A stretch of DNA of 64,000 nt, taken from positions 80,915,141 to 80,979,140 of the forward strand of contig NC_079487.1 of assembly GCF_020520425.1 (NCBI RefSeq), given 5' to 3'. Position 1 is the first letter of the stretch. Every line of letters begins with the position of its first letter. The translations under genes were made by a program, and so were the position numbers. Below are positions 34,899 to 47,800 of this stretch, piece by piece. This stretch comes from Spinacia oleracea (taxonomy: Eukaryota > Streptophyta > Magnoliopsida > Caryophyllales > Amaranthaceae). The notes under the pieces are model-generated. The model was not told where the DNA came from. It was given only the letters and a program-made list of their open reading frames with translations, and made no database searches.

Positions 34899-35290
34899 TT
34901 AAATTTTATAAGCTAGCTTTCTTTTCAAGCATTTATTTGGATCCACAAATCCTATGACATGCCATGTACATAGTTTCTTCCAACATTTGATCGAGGAAGA
35001 AGTTTTGTCATCCAATTGCCATATGTACCAATATGCAATCATTGCTTGAATTATAGACTTGAGCATTACGATTATGCATGAGGTTTCAACACAATCCACG
35101 CCGTGAATTTTCTTGTAACCTTTAGCAACTAATCTAGCTTTGTGTGTGAACACAATTCCATGTTTGATGGTTTTTATCCTTAAAACCAATTTGCAACCAA
35201 TTGGTGTAAACCATTCTTGCAAATCAACAAAATTTCAATTTTGTCATCAAAACATTGGTTATGTTTTATGGCCTTTAACCATCTAAAACA
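34899..35290 (-). pseudogene. Copia B reverse-transcriptase relic
   Basis: Minus-strand frame with TPIGCKLVLRIKTIKHG and ARLVAKGYKKIHGVD, the RT N-terminal block. The expected catalytic YVDD region is not recognisable downstream. Homologous to the relic at 16280-16550 in Copia C. Confidence 0.75.
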
Positions 35291-35689
35291 TTTGAGTCTA
35301 TATATGGCCTTTAACCATTTTAGGGAATCTAGGTTTCGTTATAGCTTTCTTACAAGTTTACAAACACATTAATCTACATGATAATAATTTGACTGTAAGT
35401 TGTAGGTTTCTTCACTATCTAATAGAAGAATCTCATAGTTTCAGTGACTTGAACTCTATGCCTACTTGGGTATAGAACATCAAACAATTAGAATATCAAC
35501 AGACACTTTGAAAGTCCTTTGAATATTCTGTTCTCCTTGAAGCACTTTGTAAAGTCTTCTAAGAGATGTCTATTCTTTGAAGCCACTTCTAAAGTCCTTA
35601 AAGAATAAGTGTTCGGATTTTCTGAAGAACTTTTAAAAAACCTCCGGAATGTCCGTCTATGTTTGTTGTTCGCCTCGAAGACTTTCGAG

Positions 35690-35830
35690 GTCTATTTTCT
35701 CCCACTTGTCATTTTGGAAACGAATCTCCAAAAGGACATTATTTCGAGCAAACAAACATTATGTTCTCAAAAATTCGTGGTAGAAACAATACCCTTGCAT
35801 CTCCTTTGAATAAATCACAATGAAACATAT
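35690..35830 (-). pseudogene. Copia B integrase C-terminal relic
   Basis: Sequence around CTCCCACTTGTCATTTTGGA (35699-35718) and onward is colinear with the Copia A segment at 20005-20117 that encodes the integrase C-terminal block. Decayed, no open frame. Confidence 0.6.
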
Positions 35831-38800
35831 ATCTATACTTGGGCCTTAGTTTGTCAAATAACAAACACTAAGCTCCCACCGAGTTTAGAAACTCTTTAGA
35901 TATATATTATTGAAAAGATATTCTGAAATTACTTTTCAATAGCTTTGACGAATTTGGTTTAGTTTGGTGGTAGTTGAGCATTTTGTTTAGAAATTATAGG
36001 AAAAGCCTTTATGATTCATCATTGATCGAATCAAGTACTAATTGACTTCGATCATTCCAACGTAGATATTTCCATATCTTATGGAGCTAGATCGTGAAAT
36101 TACAACATACAATCACTGATGATCATTCTTGGTATAAGTAATCATCAACATGATCTAACCTAGATCTTTATGATTTCTTGCCAAGTGGATTTTATAATTC
36201 TGAATCTTTGAACTAGCCAAACAGATTCAAACTTATATTACATTTGAGTAAATAGACCTATATTCACTCAAGTCCATGTGAAATAATATAGTCATAAAAT
36301 CTTTCTTTAGCTTTGAACTCTATTGTCTAGGCGTTCTAACAATAGTTCATATCCTTTGTTACTTTCAAAAAGTAAGACTAGCTTGTCTTGAATTGATCTA
36401 GAAATCAACCAACTTTCAAAAGTCCATTAAAATAGAGCTTTTGAATGTTTACTTGTTGATATGGTCTAAGCAGCAATGCTAAAGGTTAGTGGAACTCAAA
36501 TCAAGAGATTGATTTGAACCTAGTAAAGTTTTATTGTTAAAGATTTGTTTGTTTTAATCAAACATATTGACTCAACCCGTAATTGACCATTTTATCCAAA
36601 TAAACAAACAAACATTGTTTTTGTTTTTCTTGAATGTGAGTCTTTCTGTGTTTGAAGCAGAAATTTAGGTATGGTGATTATGGAACAAAATAGCCATTAA
36701 GTTCCAGCCTTGAAAGGACTTAAAACAAACTAGATGACCCTACAACTAATGTAGCAAAGCCATGCTTCATTTCCCACTTGTAGGTCATTAGTGTAGCCTA
36801 GCTTCCATCATTTGAGTTATAACCGAAGTAAGAACCTCAAGCGGTATATGATACCAAGGAAGTTTGATTGCTAGGTTACTTTTCTTTAAACATAAACTTA
36901 TAGGTAGAAACGGAATCGTAAATTCCTTTCATTTGTTCCTTGTTTTCCTATTTCTTGTACCCTTTTTATAGTTTTAAGAATTGAATTCTTTGACTTTTAT
37001 ACTTTGTTTAGACATGTCCAATGTCACTCCAACAAAGTTCTTACCATTTTATTTATGTTGAAAATTCTGTTTCAACTAGATGATCTTACCAGAAGCTTCT
37101 AAAGTTCTCTAAGCATCGATCTATTCGAATGTCTAAGGACTAGACTCATTCGAGAATTAAATGGATAAAAGATATTAGGTTGTTAACCATTGGTAAAGCT
37201 GAGCGTTTAAACTCAATGCTTTGTGATCTCAAAACTACATTGTATTTTGAATTCACAAGCACCAATTGGTTTGCCATTCGACTTTGATACTCGAAAACAA
37301 CCATAAAAGTCGCTATAAGAAACGTACATTTTAGATTGCTCATTTTCTCTCATTTCCGTGAATCGTTCTTGGATTCACTACCAATCGAGGAAATTTATTG
37401 TTACCTTTCTAAAAGGATTTACTGCAGTGCAAGATATTTAATTATAAACAATAATTAAAACATACATTAAAGCATGCAAAGTCTAAACATTTATCATGAG
37501 TAATAACTTGAAAATTAAAGCAATCATGCAGTTTAAACAAGTCATTGACATTTTATTCAAGTTATGTGTTCCGGCAGGTGTGAATAAAATGATTCCAAGA
37601 CTCTAAAACCATTGAAGAATTAAGCACATTATGTATTTAGACTCAATTCTAAAATCTTTTAGGTAAGCAAAAGCCTTTTGCTAATAGTCTAGAAACTATA
37701 CTCTTGGTTAATAGGTACGTCTAAGAACTTATTAGGTAAACCTATCAATTTTTCCACGACATAAAAGGATTCCTTACTTATATCGTTGAGTTTCACCAAA
37801 ACTAACATGTACTCACAATTATTTTGTGTACCTTACCCCTTTAGGATCAATAAGTAACACCTCGCTGAGCGTAAAACTATTACTAGATTGATGTAAAGGT
37901 TATCCAAGTAAGTGTTATTTTGGCATGGCACCTTTTAACTCAATTTTTAAAGTTTGGAAGTTAAGGCTCTTACTATGTTGGTTAGATTTTAAGTGAACTA
38001 AAATCCTTAATCATGCAACATAATCAAGCCACGATCTCATGCATAATTTAAGACATATTTAAAGCAATAAATAACTTAAAACATGCATAAGATTTAAATG
38101 TGATCTAGTATGGCCCGACTTCATCTTGAAGCTTCAACTTCAAAGTCCGTCTTGAATTTCACCATGGGAGACGCCATTTTCTTCAAATAGGATAAGCTAT
38201 AATTAAACTAATTACAACTATTTGATGGTACGCAGACCATATTTAAAAGCAATAAAATTTGGTACTTTAGACCAATATTACATTCAAATTAATGGTACGC
38301 AGACCATATTTACTATCCTATTTGGGCCATACTAGTCACTTTCAATAACCTGCAAAACAGTACATATACAATATATACCATTCACCCATTCATTATCATG
38401 AATGGCCCACATAGCTGGTTAGTAGAACATGATATGCATCACATAAATATTTGCAGCAATTAATCAAGGGCACCAATAATCTACCAATTATTCAGTCCTT
38501 AATAATTCTAATCAAGTTGTTTTAACCTTAAAGGATTGTAGACCTAATCAAGAGTTTATGACTAAAGGCTCCCACTTAAACCAATAACTTTATATGCTTT
38601 ACTAATTTTAAGCATAAAAATGTATTTCTAGTCTAACCGGAAACATACAAGTTTAATTAAAATTTAAAGCTCATATAAAATTATAATTGAATCCCCTTTT
38701 AATTTATTTTCAGTTGAATTAAACAATTAAATTTAAATTAATTCAAGGTTCTAATTTTAGTAAAATAATTAGTATAAATTAAAATTTATAATAATTATAA

Positions 38801-40094
38801 TAATCAAAATTAAAATCCAAGAAAAAAATTTAAATTATTAATTTTAAAGTTAATTAAAATAATTTCCGAACTGAAAATCTAAAATTAAAATCAAAACGTA
38901 TCAATCGTAGCAAGACGAGGCACTTGGGCTTGCGCCCAGCCCCATCGAGCCACGAGGCTGCCTTGCCCCGCACGACTGATCACTGCGTAAGGCACGAGCA
39001 GCTGCGCCACACGCACACGCAACCATCGCAGGCCACGCTGCGCACATCCCCATTGCTCGTCGCGTTTGCTTGCTGCGCAAGGCAGCGCGCGCTTGGCTGG
39101 GATCGCTCCCTGCTTGCGCGTTCTGTCTTGCTCGCTGGGCGAGCCAGCGCGCGCTGTGGCGCAGCCCCATCGCTGCCCATACGCGTCTCGCTCGCTCTCT
39201 TGTGCCTTGCCCCATCGCCCTCGCCCATCGCACAGCACACACGCCCAGGCGTTGGGCCTTGCGCGCGCGCCTTGCTTGTTGCTCGCTGCATTCGTACCGC
39301 ACGGGCGACGAGCTCCTTTGCTGGTCGTCGCGTGCCCGCACTATACAACACCCCTTAAGGGTAACACGTAGCGTCCATTGCTTTGTGCGTGCAACATTTA
39401 TGAGCGTTTTTCAAAAAATTTAAAATTTTTAATTCAAAATTAATGACAAATTAATAAATCATATTAATTTCATAATTTTAGGGTGAAAAATTGAAAATTT
39501 ATTAATCAATTAATTTCCGATTATCATGGATTCAAATCTAGGTCATAAAAATTTAAAATTTAACATAAATTAACAATTTTTATGGTGGTCTTTAATCATG
39601 GATACCTAATTAAATCTTCAATTAATTATGAAAATCAAATCAATTCTAAATTATTCGAATTTCAACAAATTAATTACAATTACAAATTAGGTTGTATAAT
39701 TAACAAGCTTAGGCATTCAATCAAAGATTCAAGATTTAACAACAAGAATCGCAAATATTTAAATTTAACATCTTAAAATTACAAACTTTTGCGTTTGAAA
39801 AACTAAAACCTCCAAAAAGTCATAGTTAGGCTTCGAATTTGGGAATTCAGGGTTCGGCCGAAAACCAGTCTTTTTGTCAAAATTTTAGAATGCCTTTTAC
39901 ATGAGGAATTGACACAAAAATCACTCGATTTCGTTGAGTAACGAAGAAACTGCCGAAAAACTGCGTACATATAATTAAATAAACGCAATTTGCAATTAAT
40001 TAACAATTACGAAAATTAATCACCCCTTCTAATTCTTTGCAAATTTGTAGAATTTAACCATGTTAAGCAATAATTGATTATGCAATTAATTAGA
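35831..40094 (-). other. Copia B interior and leader, no intact gene
   Basis: No gag or integrase core frame survives. About 37020-37390 is similar to the complement of Copia C 14210-14520. Tandem-like ATGGTACGCAGACCATATTT motifs occur at about 38226 and 38293. A GC-rich leader block (38900-39360) gives overlapping spurious frames on both strands. The rest is AT-rich. Confidence 0.6.
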
Positions 40095-40108
40095 GGCTCG
40101 TGATACCA
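40095..40108 (-). promoter_or_regulatory. Primer binding site of Copia B
   Basis: The minus strand reads TGGTATCACGAGCC next to the 5' LTR, a tRNA-Met-type primer site as in Copia A. Confidence 0.82.
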
Positions 40109-40109
40109 C

Positions 40110-40438
40110 TGTTAGGTTATGATACATATGAACAACATAAATCATGCGGAAAAACCTATATGCCAGGATTCAAATTAATTGCACATAACCAATTAATATA
40201 GCTTAGAATGCATAATCTTTGTAGCGTGCCCTCCCTAGCTGCGCCCGAACCGAACAAGAACAAGTCTTTAGGACTCCAAGTTTCGTCCCTCCGTAGAAAG
40301 TCCACAGCACGTCCGGATCCGCCTTAAGATTGACTAACTAGAATCTCCCTCAAGGTACTAGAATTTTCGGCTATTATGGGGCAATAATTTGACTGAATTT
40401 TTGCTCTCAAAAACTCACTTTGAATACTTGAAACATAT
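40110..40438 (-). repeat. 5' LTR of Copia B, inner part
   Basis: The first 329 bases (+ strand order) of the LTR, up to the CATAT target site of TatN-1. The LTR resumes at 51008. Confidence 0.93.
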
Positions 40439-41891
40439 TGTAGACACCTACTTTTGTCCCCATTCCCGAAAGGGAAGGTTCGATGATGAGAACATAAATC
40501 TCCACTTGACAACGCATCTCCTATAAAATAACGAATCTCAATCCCCCTTTTCATTTCACCCGAAACCTGCTATTTATGGAAACCTGCTAAAAATAGTAAC
40601 TGTCGTAATGGGTAGTTGTTAAAAGTGGCAAGTCATAAAAGATAGAAACCTGTCAGAATTAGGTGTTGCACTCCAACATAAATCCTAAATGAGATAGAAG
40701 TTGCGAGAGAATCCTATTCCTAATACGATTCAAAAATAAGAGTTACGTATTAAATTAAAATCCTAACGAGCCTAGAGTTCGTAACGGGCCCAGACGCATT
40801 CCGTCATAAAATGAATACGAACTAAAACACTTGATTAAGTCTCATGCACTCCAGATTCTAAGAGTCCGAATCTGACAAAGAAACGGCCCAGACCCTATTT
40901 TCAACGCCTGGCTCTGGGCGCCTAAATCTTCGGCGCCCAGCCCTGGGCGCCGAAGTTACCTGGGACGTGTTCTTTCCTAATTCGTCGTGGATTAGAGTTC
41001 TACAATTCTATATTTCCACAAAATCTTTTCTATAAACATAGCCTCAAGTTCGACGTGAAAAAAAACAACACACAATTATTATTCTGAGTATTGACTCCAA
41101 CCACTAAGCCTAAGCCTCACGCTGCGAAATTGATCACGCGTTCTGTCGCAATCGATCCAAAAATCGAACAGAACGTATCATGTCCCGTAGTTTGAGATTC
41201 GTTAAATAAAAAGGAGAAAAGCAAAGTCAAAGTGGTTAGTTTTCTGAGAACCGTGACGCACCTCTCAAGGGTGCGTCGTAATGTGTCCCTTTTCCATGAT
41301 TTAATTGCTTTCCTCGCCCTTTTATGAACAGTTAAACTAATTAAATCTGATTGTTCTATCACGCCTAATAAAGATAATATTTTGGGAAATTGGATTATCA
41401 TGCTAGGTCCCTTAAAACAATCTAAATCAGATAATCGCGATCGATCTTGTATTATATGTTGCATATTGTTAAAATCAACTCAGATTAGTTTAATAGCTAA
41501 CGCATATCCCTTCAATTATTTATGCTGAGCTAGTAAGGATATCCTGCCTCTGGAGTTATCGAAGAGCGAGTACTCCTCTCGGTAGTTACAGTCCCCTGAA
41601 CCCTCAATCTCTACCTTGCGGGTGTATGTTGAGAGATCCCCACACCAGGGGTCACAAGGGAACCTACGGCCGTCGTGGTCAAACATAATTGCACTCCCTT
41701 TATGTCACGATAACCAGGTTTTGCCAGTATTTCTCATTGTCGTTAAAAACTGAATGGCGACTCCTATATTACTAGTCAATTGGGTGTAAACTCATAGAAA
41801 ATCCAATTACACTTGATTTGACAAAAAGAAGCGTCACACCCACGAGGGACGAGGTCACGCATTAGCCTCGTGCTTTTTCGACCCCCTCACA
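40439..41891 (+). repeat. 5' LTR of TatN-1
   Basis: 1453 bases, with paired CGCCTGGCTCTGGGCGCC and GGCGCCCAGCCCTGGGCGCC palindromes at 40904-40955. Confidence 0.93.
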
Positions 41892-41892
41892 G

Positions 41893-41910
41893 TGGCGACT
41901 CCACTGGGGA
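41893..41910 (+). promoter_or_regulatory. Primer binding site of TatN-1
   Basis: TGGCGACTCCACTGGGGA one base after the LTR. This sequence fits the tRNA-Arg-type sites described for Tat/Ogre elements. The tRNA identity is from memory and unverified. Confidence 0.7.
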
Positions 41911-44031
41911 TAGTGAAGGAAATACTCGTGCTTCTAGGTAATCAAAATAGCCGAAGGGTGAAACGATCCTACCCCGCGTTTATTTCCCCATCAAGTTGGG
42001 ACGACCTGAAAATCAGCATATTAATGTGAACGGACAGAACCGCATAATGAATCTTGGCTCCCTTGGATGTTTCATCCCGGGAGTTGGGACTAAGGATACC
42101 CATCGCCAACCGGGGGGTGCATACGCTTCGAATGTTGTCCACTCGACACTTTCGCTAGTAGTACACCCGTCCCAAACCCAATCGCTCGCCCATTAGGTCC
42201 CTCTCATTGGTGCATGCCCCCTTGGCTTACATCGTGATTGGCCTCTTGGGCGAAATTCGTCTGTTGAAGGCACTACCTCGACCGGGGCATGTGTTGGATC
42301 TGCGATAGAAGCGGTACCAAGCCAGCGCAAATACTACCCATAGAAGCCTATCATAAACTACATGACATATTATTATCTTGCCTCAAGATGTAATGTTAGT
42401 TATGTGTAGCGAAATACGTGATTGTGTGTGACAAATAATGCTAGAAAACCAACGACCTTAAAAATTGCCCAAACATTGATAAACCAATTGGCCAAAGAGT
42501 TATACCAAAATACGTGTTCCGCAAACCCGGACGATCGCCACAAAAATAAGCGACGCTCGGGCTGGCCGTAACGAATCCCACAACGCTGCACAACGCGTAA
42601 AGGACGTTAATAGGCAAGCACGCAAAATTAAGTCGCATATACAAAATATACGCGAACAGAATACGAGTACCAGTCAGGGACGCATTTTCAGCGCCCCTGA
42701 CTGGGCGCCAATATTGCTCACGCCCTTCGCTGGGCGCTGAAGTTGCTGCCTGGCCTTTTGGTCAGGCACAGCAGCCTCGGTGCCCGCGCATAAAGAAAAT
42801 ACGTAGAAAAAAAACTTTTCGTGAAAATTGCTGCGAGGGCGTATGAAAAGGCCCTCGATTCTAAAAGCGACTTGTAAAAAATAAAATAACTCTTTGTGTC
42901 GTTGTTAGACCTCCTATGACGACAATGTTCGGCTCCAAAACCGAGCACGCTAATTGAAATAACCTTGAATGTCACATGGGCAAAGTATTTAAAACATAAT
43001 GTTCAAATGAAGTTTTCAAGGAACAATAATGTTCGAATAAAAAAAATAAATCCGAGTCTAGACTAGGCTATGCCAAAGTACAATCTAAATCCTAACTCTT
43101 AGTTGTCTTATCCATAGAATCGGTCCTAATGCTTGGTGTCGTTCTGCAAGTTAAAAGGTTAAACCATATTGAGTCTCCCTTCCTAACATTTAAATCAATA
43201 AGCACCCATATGTAATTGTCATCCCTTGCTAAGAATCTACGACCTCAATACTCCCTCTCACCAGCAAAAAATATATTATGTAACTCAAGTATTTGCAAAA
43301 TGGAAACAGTCACATTCTGAAAATCATTCCTCCATAGTCGCACAACCCCCAAAGTGAGCCTAAGGTGTAAATACCATTGGCAAAGAAAAATTAATGGCCT
43401 CAAGGCTTATGATCACATTGGGTCACGACAATCATAGTCCTCTCGAGTCACTCGCTCCTTGAAATACTACTAAGTACGGACTAAAAGATTTTCCATGAAT
43501 GCAACATGACGAACCATGAAAGTACCCAAATCGGCATGCCATAAGGCTACCATTGGGGTAAAGCGATACACGCTAAGAGGGAAGCCGCACTAATGATTCT
43601 AACCTTACAAAGATGAAAATTCGATCTCCCCAACTAACTACCTTGCCAACATCAAGCAAAATGGCGCATGACAAATGAACACCTAAGGGTTAAAATCTAA
43701 AGTGTCAACCAACGAAAGTTATGGTCCAATTAGCCTAAGTCTGAGAGTCGCTTGGTCAAGTATTATAGGCTTACACCACGTCATTATTTTTAGTCTAGGC
43801 CACCTCCTTATGTTCCTACACGGGTTATAATCAGAAAAATTAATGAAAGTTCGAGTCTAAATCACAACTTCCAATTAAATCCTAGAAACTGGAGTCTGAA
43901 AAGAAACAAAAAATTATTTTTGATGTAATTCTTTCGTTAAATTTCAATAAAGTAAAAACAATATTTTGAATCTACGCTATTTGCACATTTTAAGAAACGA
44001 CTAAATACGCTTGCAAAGTAAAACGATTTAA
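41911..44031 (+). other. TatN-1 interior, 5' part
   Basis: No coding frame of note. It is colinear with TatN-2 (59289-61408) with small indels, including the block GATCCTACCCCGCGTTTATT at about 41965. A palindrome pair lies at about 42687-42745. Confidence 0.6.
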
Positions 44032-44115
44032 GGGTCCACCCTAGGCCTACTAAAATTAAAGGTCCACCCTAGGCCTACTAAAATTAGAGGTCCACTATAG
44101 GCCTACCAAACGAGG
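44032..44115. repeat. Three tandem 28-bp units
   Basis: GGTCCACCCTAGGCCTACTA followed by AAATTAAA repeats at about 44033, 44061 and 44089. TatN-2 has two copies at about 61410-61465. Confidence 0.85.
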
Positions 44116-44273
44116 CTCACTCAGTCTCACCTCGTGACTCAAAGACCATAACCATCTACCTTTTAGCCCAAATAAAAAAAAATTGAAGGATTTATGTTGG
44201 GGAGAAATCCCAAGCAAAAAGAAAAAAGAGAAAGAGAAAAGGGAGAGCGAAAAGAGCGAGCCATGAAGTACTT

Positions 44274-44450
44274 AGCCCGTACCTCCCAAAGTGCGAAATT
44301 TACCCAAGTAAACGAAGGGAAAGAATTTAGTTAGCCCGTACCTCCCAAAGTGCGGAATTTACCCAAACAGACGAAGGGAAAGAATTGAGTCAGCCCGTAC
44401 CTCCCAAAGTGCGAAATTTACCCAAGTAAACGAAGGAAAAGACTTGAGTC
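44274..44450. repeat. Three tandem 59-bp units
   Basis: Units start AGCCCGTACCTCCCAAAGTG at 44274, 44333 and 44392. TatN-2 has one diverged copy near 61628-61680, so the array expanded or contracted between copies. Confidence 0.9.
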
Positions 44451-44469
44451 AACCAATCCAAATCAAAAA

Positions 44470-44862
44470 TTCTACGATGTCTACCCTTTCCAATCCTTAT
44501 GTTCTTAGACTCCTTCGCTCTGGGGCCCCTGTTCAGCTCATTTAACCCATCCATGTTCTCATTGCCATAACCCGAGACACCATTACCTCGACTCTCGTTC
44601 TTGAACTTGTTGTCAACTGCAAACCACGCACGGCCTTAACTCGTGCGTCATACCCATTATTTCCAAAGCCCAAACCTGCTCTTACACCACCTTTAGCATA
44701 ATGACCATATAACTTGTTTGGATACATCCTATTGATATACCCTTGAGCCGTCCCCATGCTACTCATTGGCCTTGGTTGATGTAAACTCATGACACTAGCT
44801 TGAGGCTGCAAATTGTGAGTCCTAGCAGATATAATCCTCATGCTTGACCAATACCTATACAA
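44470..44862 (-). pseudogene. Captured ECT/YTH-family (m6A reader) gene fragment, copy 1
   Basis: The minus strand reads RPMSSMGTAQGYINRMYPNK, LYGHYAKGGVRAGLGFGNNG and YDARV, then in another frame GNENMDGLNELNRGPRAKES. This is the Tyr/Gly/Asn-rich region just before the YTH domain of plant ECT proteins, which bind N6-methyladenosine in mRNA. The aromatic-cage YTH domain itself is absent. One base is missing near 44638 relative to copy 2 at 61856, which shifts the frame. The fragment is antisense to the retroelement, as expected for a captured host sequence rather than a retroelement gene. Confidence 0.82.
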
Positions 44863-44873
44863 ATTATCCTATC

Positions 44874-47800
44874 TCATCTTTCAAACCGTCTTGAGTCACG
44901 AATAAAAAAGAAGACAAATGAAAAATACAAAAAATAATAAATAATAAAAAAGCCAACTTTGCAAAGCGCCTTTAAAAGTTCATCTAAAAAGAAAAAGAAG
45001 CATTTAGCGCACCAAAAAAGATCCGCCCAGAAATCATTTTCAGCGCCCCAGCCTGGGTGCTGAATCTCTCTGCTTGCTAAAATTTGTCCAGAAGTGCTCG
45101 TCATTTTATCCGCACATACACGGAACAATAACGAACACTTGGAGGGGTACAACACGTATTCAGATTTACGTACCAAAAAACACATGAAAAGATTTTTGCG
45201 CAAATACATGTACTTAAAAAATAAAACAAATTTTTGGCTTACGGCAAGGCAGCAAATTAAAATAATAATAAACTTCACTTATTCTACCGTTTCAAATAAT
45301 ATGTTTCCACCTCATAACGTACTTGTTTAAAATCGGCATTCTAAGAAACCATTTTCTAGGCTAAGAACTACGCAAGACCTGATTCAAAATTAAATCTATT
45401 TAAGGCGGATACGTAGGCAATCCATGATTCGGTCCAACCAATTTGCAAAATGTTAAAGCCTACAGAATAACAAGAATAAAAAATAGAGTCCTTTATTGAA
45501 ATTTAATTACTTGCAATCCAAGTCGAAAGAAAAATTTAAGTCAAAGGAAGAATCCAAGTCATCAAGATGCCAAAACGAGCACAAGTCGAAAAATAATAAG
45601 GGCACATACCCTTGCCAAGAAGGAGCACTCACACTCCTAGGCACTTATCCAAGACTCAAAAGACCGCTTTGCCTCAATTGAATGGGGGCTAGCGCAAGCG
45701 TCCATGACCTCTAAAGTACTCGACTTGACCCTCCCTAAAGTGAACTAACTCACTTAAAGACCTTCTTTCACCACTAGACATAGTCGTTCGTTTAAAGACC
45801 TTCTTTCACCACTAGACACAGTCATAATCGCCAACAAGTAGTAAAGGCAGTAAGCTTGCAATAAAGAGGATTGTTCTACGGCATCGCCCATCGTTCCTTC
45901 GAACTCAGGGTATCCGGTCATGGTAATTCAAATGTTTGCGAATCCCCTTTGAAAAAAAATAGACATTGTCAATAGGACTTGGCACTTAACCAAGGCTCAC
46001 CCTACTCAGACATATGACACGGGCATCTAAAATCGAAGCCTGAAAACATCATTAATGAGAAGACATAACAGCAACTGGGGGCTAAAAAAAAATTGAAATG
46101 AAAGAGCTAGGGAAAGAACTAAGTATACCTTGACCTTTTGTGCAGACATACACCAAGTAAATCTAAGTCAATTTGAAAATGGTTTATATTCCCGCAATTC
46201 TGGAAAAGATGGCCCTAAAAGCCTAAAGCATAAGCCAAACGGGCGCAAGTATATCTTGACACCTGCACCCTGGCTTCCAGCAAACCTTAGACAGCATTCC
46301 AAAAATCGTAACAGTATTTTGATTCACTCATGTAATCCTGTACGAACCCTTCTATAAGTCAACTTACTTAGGACACCTCGGATTGTACACAGTAGGACTC
46401 GGATTTCAAATAATTTCCAAATAATTTCTTCGAACATAATAAAGTGTCGTTGGTATGAGTTTATCCCAATGTTGCAAGTGACTCAAAGAGATTTTTTATG
46501 GGTAAAGAAAGGCACCTAGCTTTTGGTGAAGGCACACTTTAATATGTGACTACCTTAACCATAGCAATGTCGCACAATACGACATTTACAAGAGAAGTAG
46601 CAAATCACTACTCGAACGTATCTCGCACTAAACGAGTCTGGTTCAAACTATTCATGATCCACGTCACCATGAATGCATAAAAACGTATGCCAAGCATTAT
46701 AGCACCAAGCCAATCCCGTAGCTATAATTGGGGGCTTGAGAAAAACACTCTAAAAATGCTCGAAATGACGATTTTATCGCAAATTCTCGACACTAATGCT
46801 ATACACACGTCATAGAGGTACAATCCTAAGGTTTAATCGTGTAAAACGAACCTTAGAATAGCTACCACCCCTCCCAAATTCTAAGCGCTACTTAGAATAT
46901 ATAAAGTCACCCCACTAACAAGGGTAACTGAAAATCCCGAGTCACCAAAACTCCGATCAAACTACTGCACATCACGTAAGCCCTACAAACACCCGTTACG
47001 CAGTCTACGTCGTTCCAAAGCAAAAGCGAAAAGAAAAATCAAGGGTAAGAAAATAAAAAGAAAGAAACATCTATGAATCCTCGCATCGTACGAAGTAATA
47101 GGCCGTGCACACCCACGCAGAAAGTGCTACACTTGTTCGGACACCTGAACGAGGCGTGATGAAATACTCCAATGCAAAAAAAATATATAATAATGATATC
47201 CCAACACCTGGAGGAATGTTCTAAGACATGTTGTTAGGCCACACAAGCCTACGTCGCACCATAAGTGCAACCATCCCACAGTACAAGTCTAAAAAAAGAG
47301 AGTAAGGCATATTGCACTGATGCGGGTACGACCAAGTATATGTGTAAAAGAGGCAAAGACTACTTATCGCCCAAATTCAAAATGCAAGCCACACGACTTC
47401 TAAATTAAGGATTAAAGGTAGCAAAACATTACCTACCACGGAAGGGATAGCTCGCACCTACACGAGCGGAATCCCAAGGCATCTTTCTCGAAAGAACCTA
47501 CCAAAAATCGTACGCCAAAAGGAAGCATCCCAACATGCATACTTGGGGGCTCCAAGCTACGAAACAACCATAGCAAAATAAAAAATCTCGAAGCAAATGT
47601 TTGAACAATCGAAAGGGCACGATGTTTGAGCCCACTTCATGAATGGGCCTGAACCCTATCAAGCTTCTAAGCAAACTATTCAAAATCAGTCATTGCTCAA
47701 AAAAAAAATTATTCAAGCAAACTGATTAATGGACCGCACACAACGGCCATTCTATGAACGCTCGTTCGCACATACATATCATCATTCTAAGTATCGAACA

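Noticed and set aside
38891..39423. Five or more overlapping frames of 100-146 codons on both strands
   Set aside because: They lie in a GC-rich leader block where stop codons are rare in all frames; composition is Ala/Arg/Cys low complexity with no domain, and related blocks occur in other elements.
44874..45278. 134-codon minus-strand frame
   Set aside because: No recognisable domain, Phe-rich composition from AT-rich DNA, and the TatN-2 homologue at 62300-62566 does not preserve the frame.
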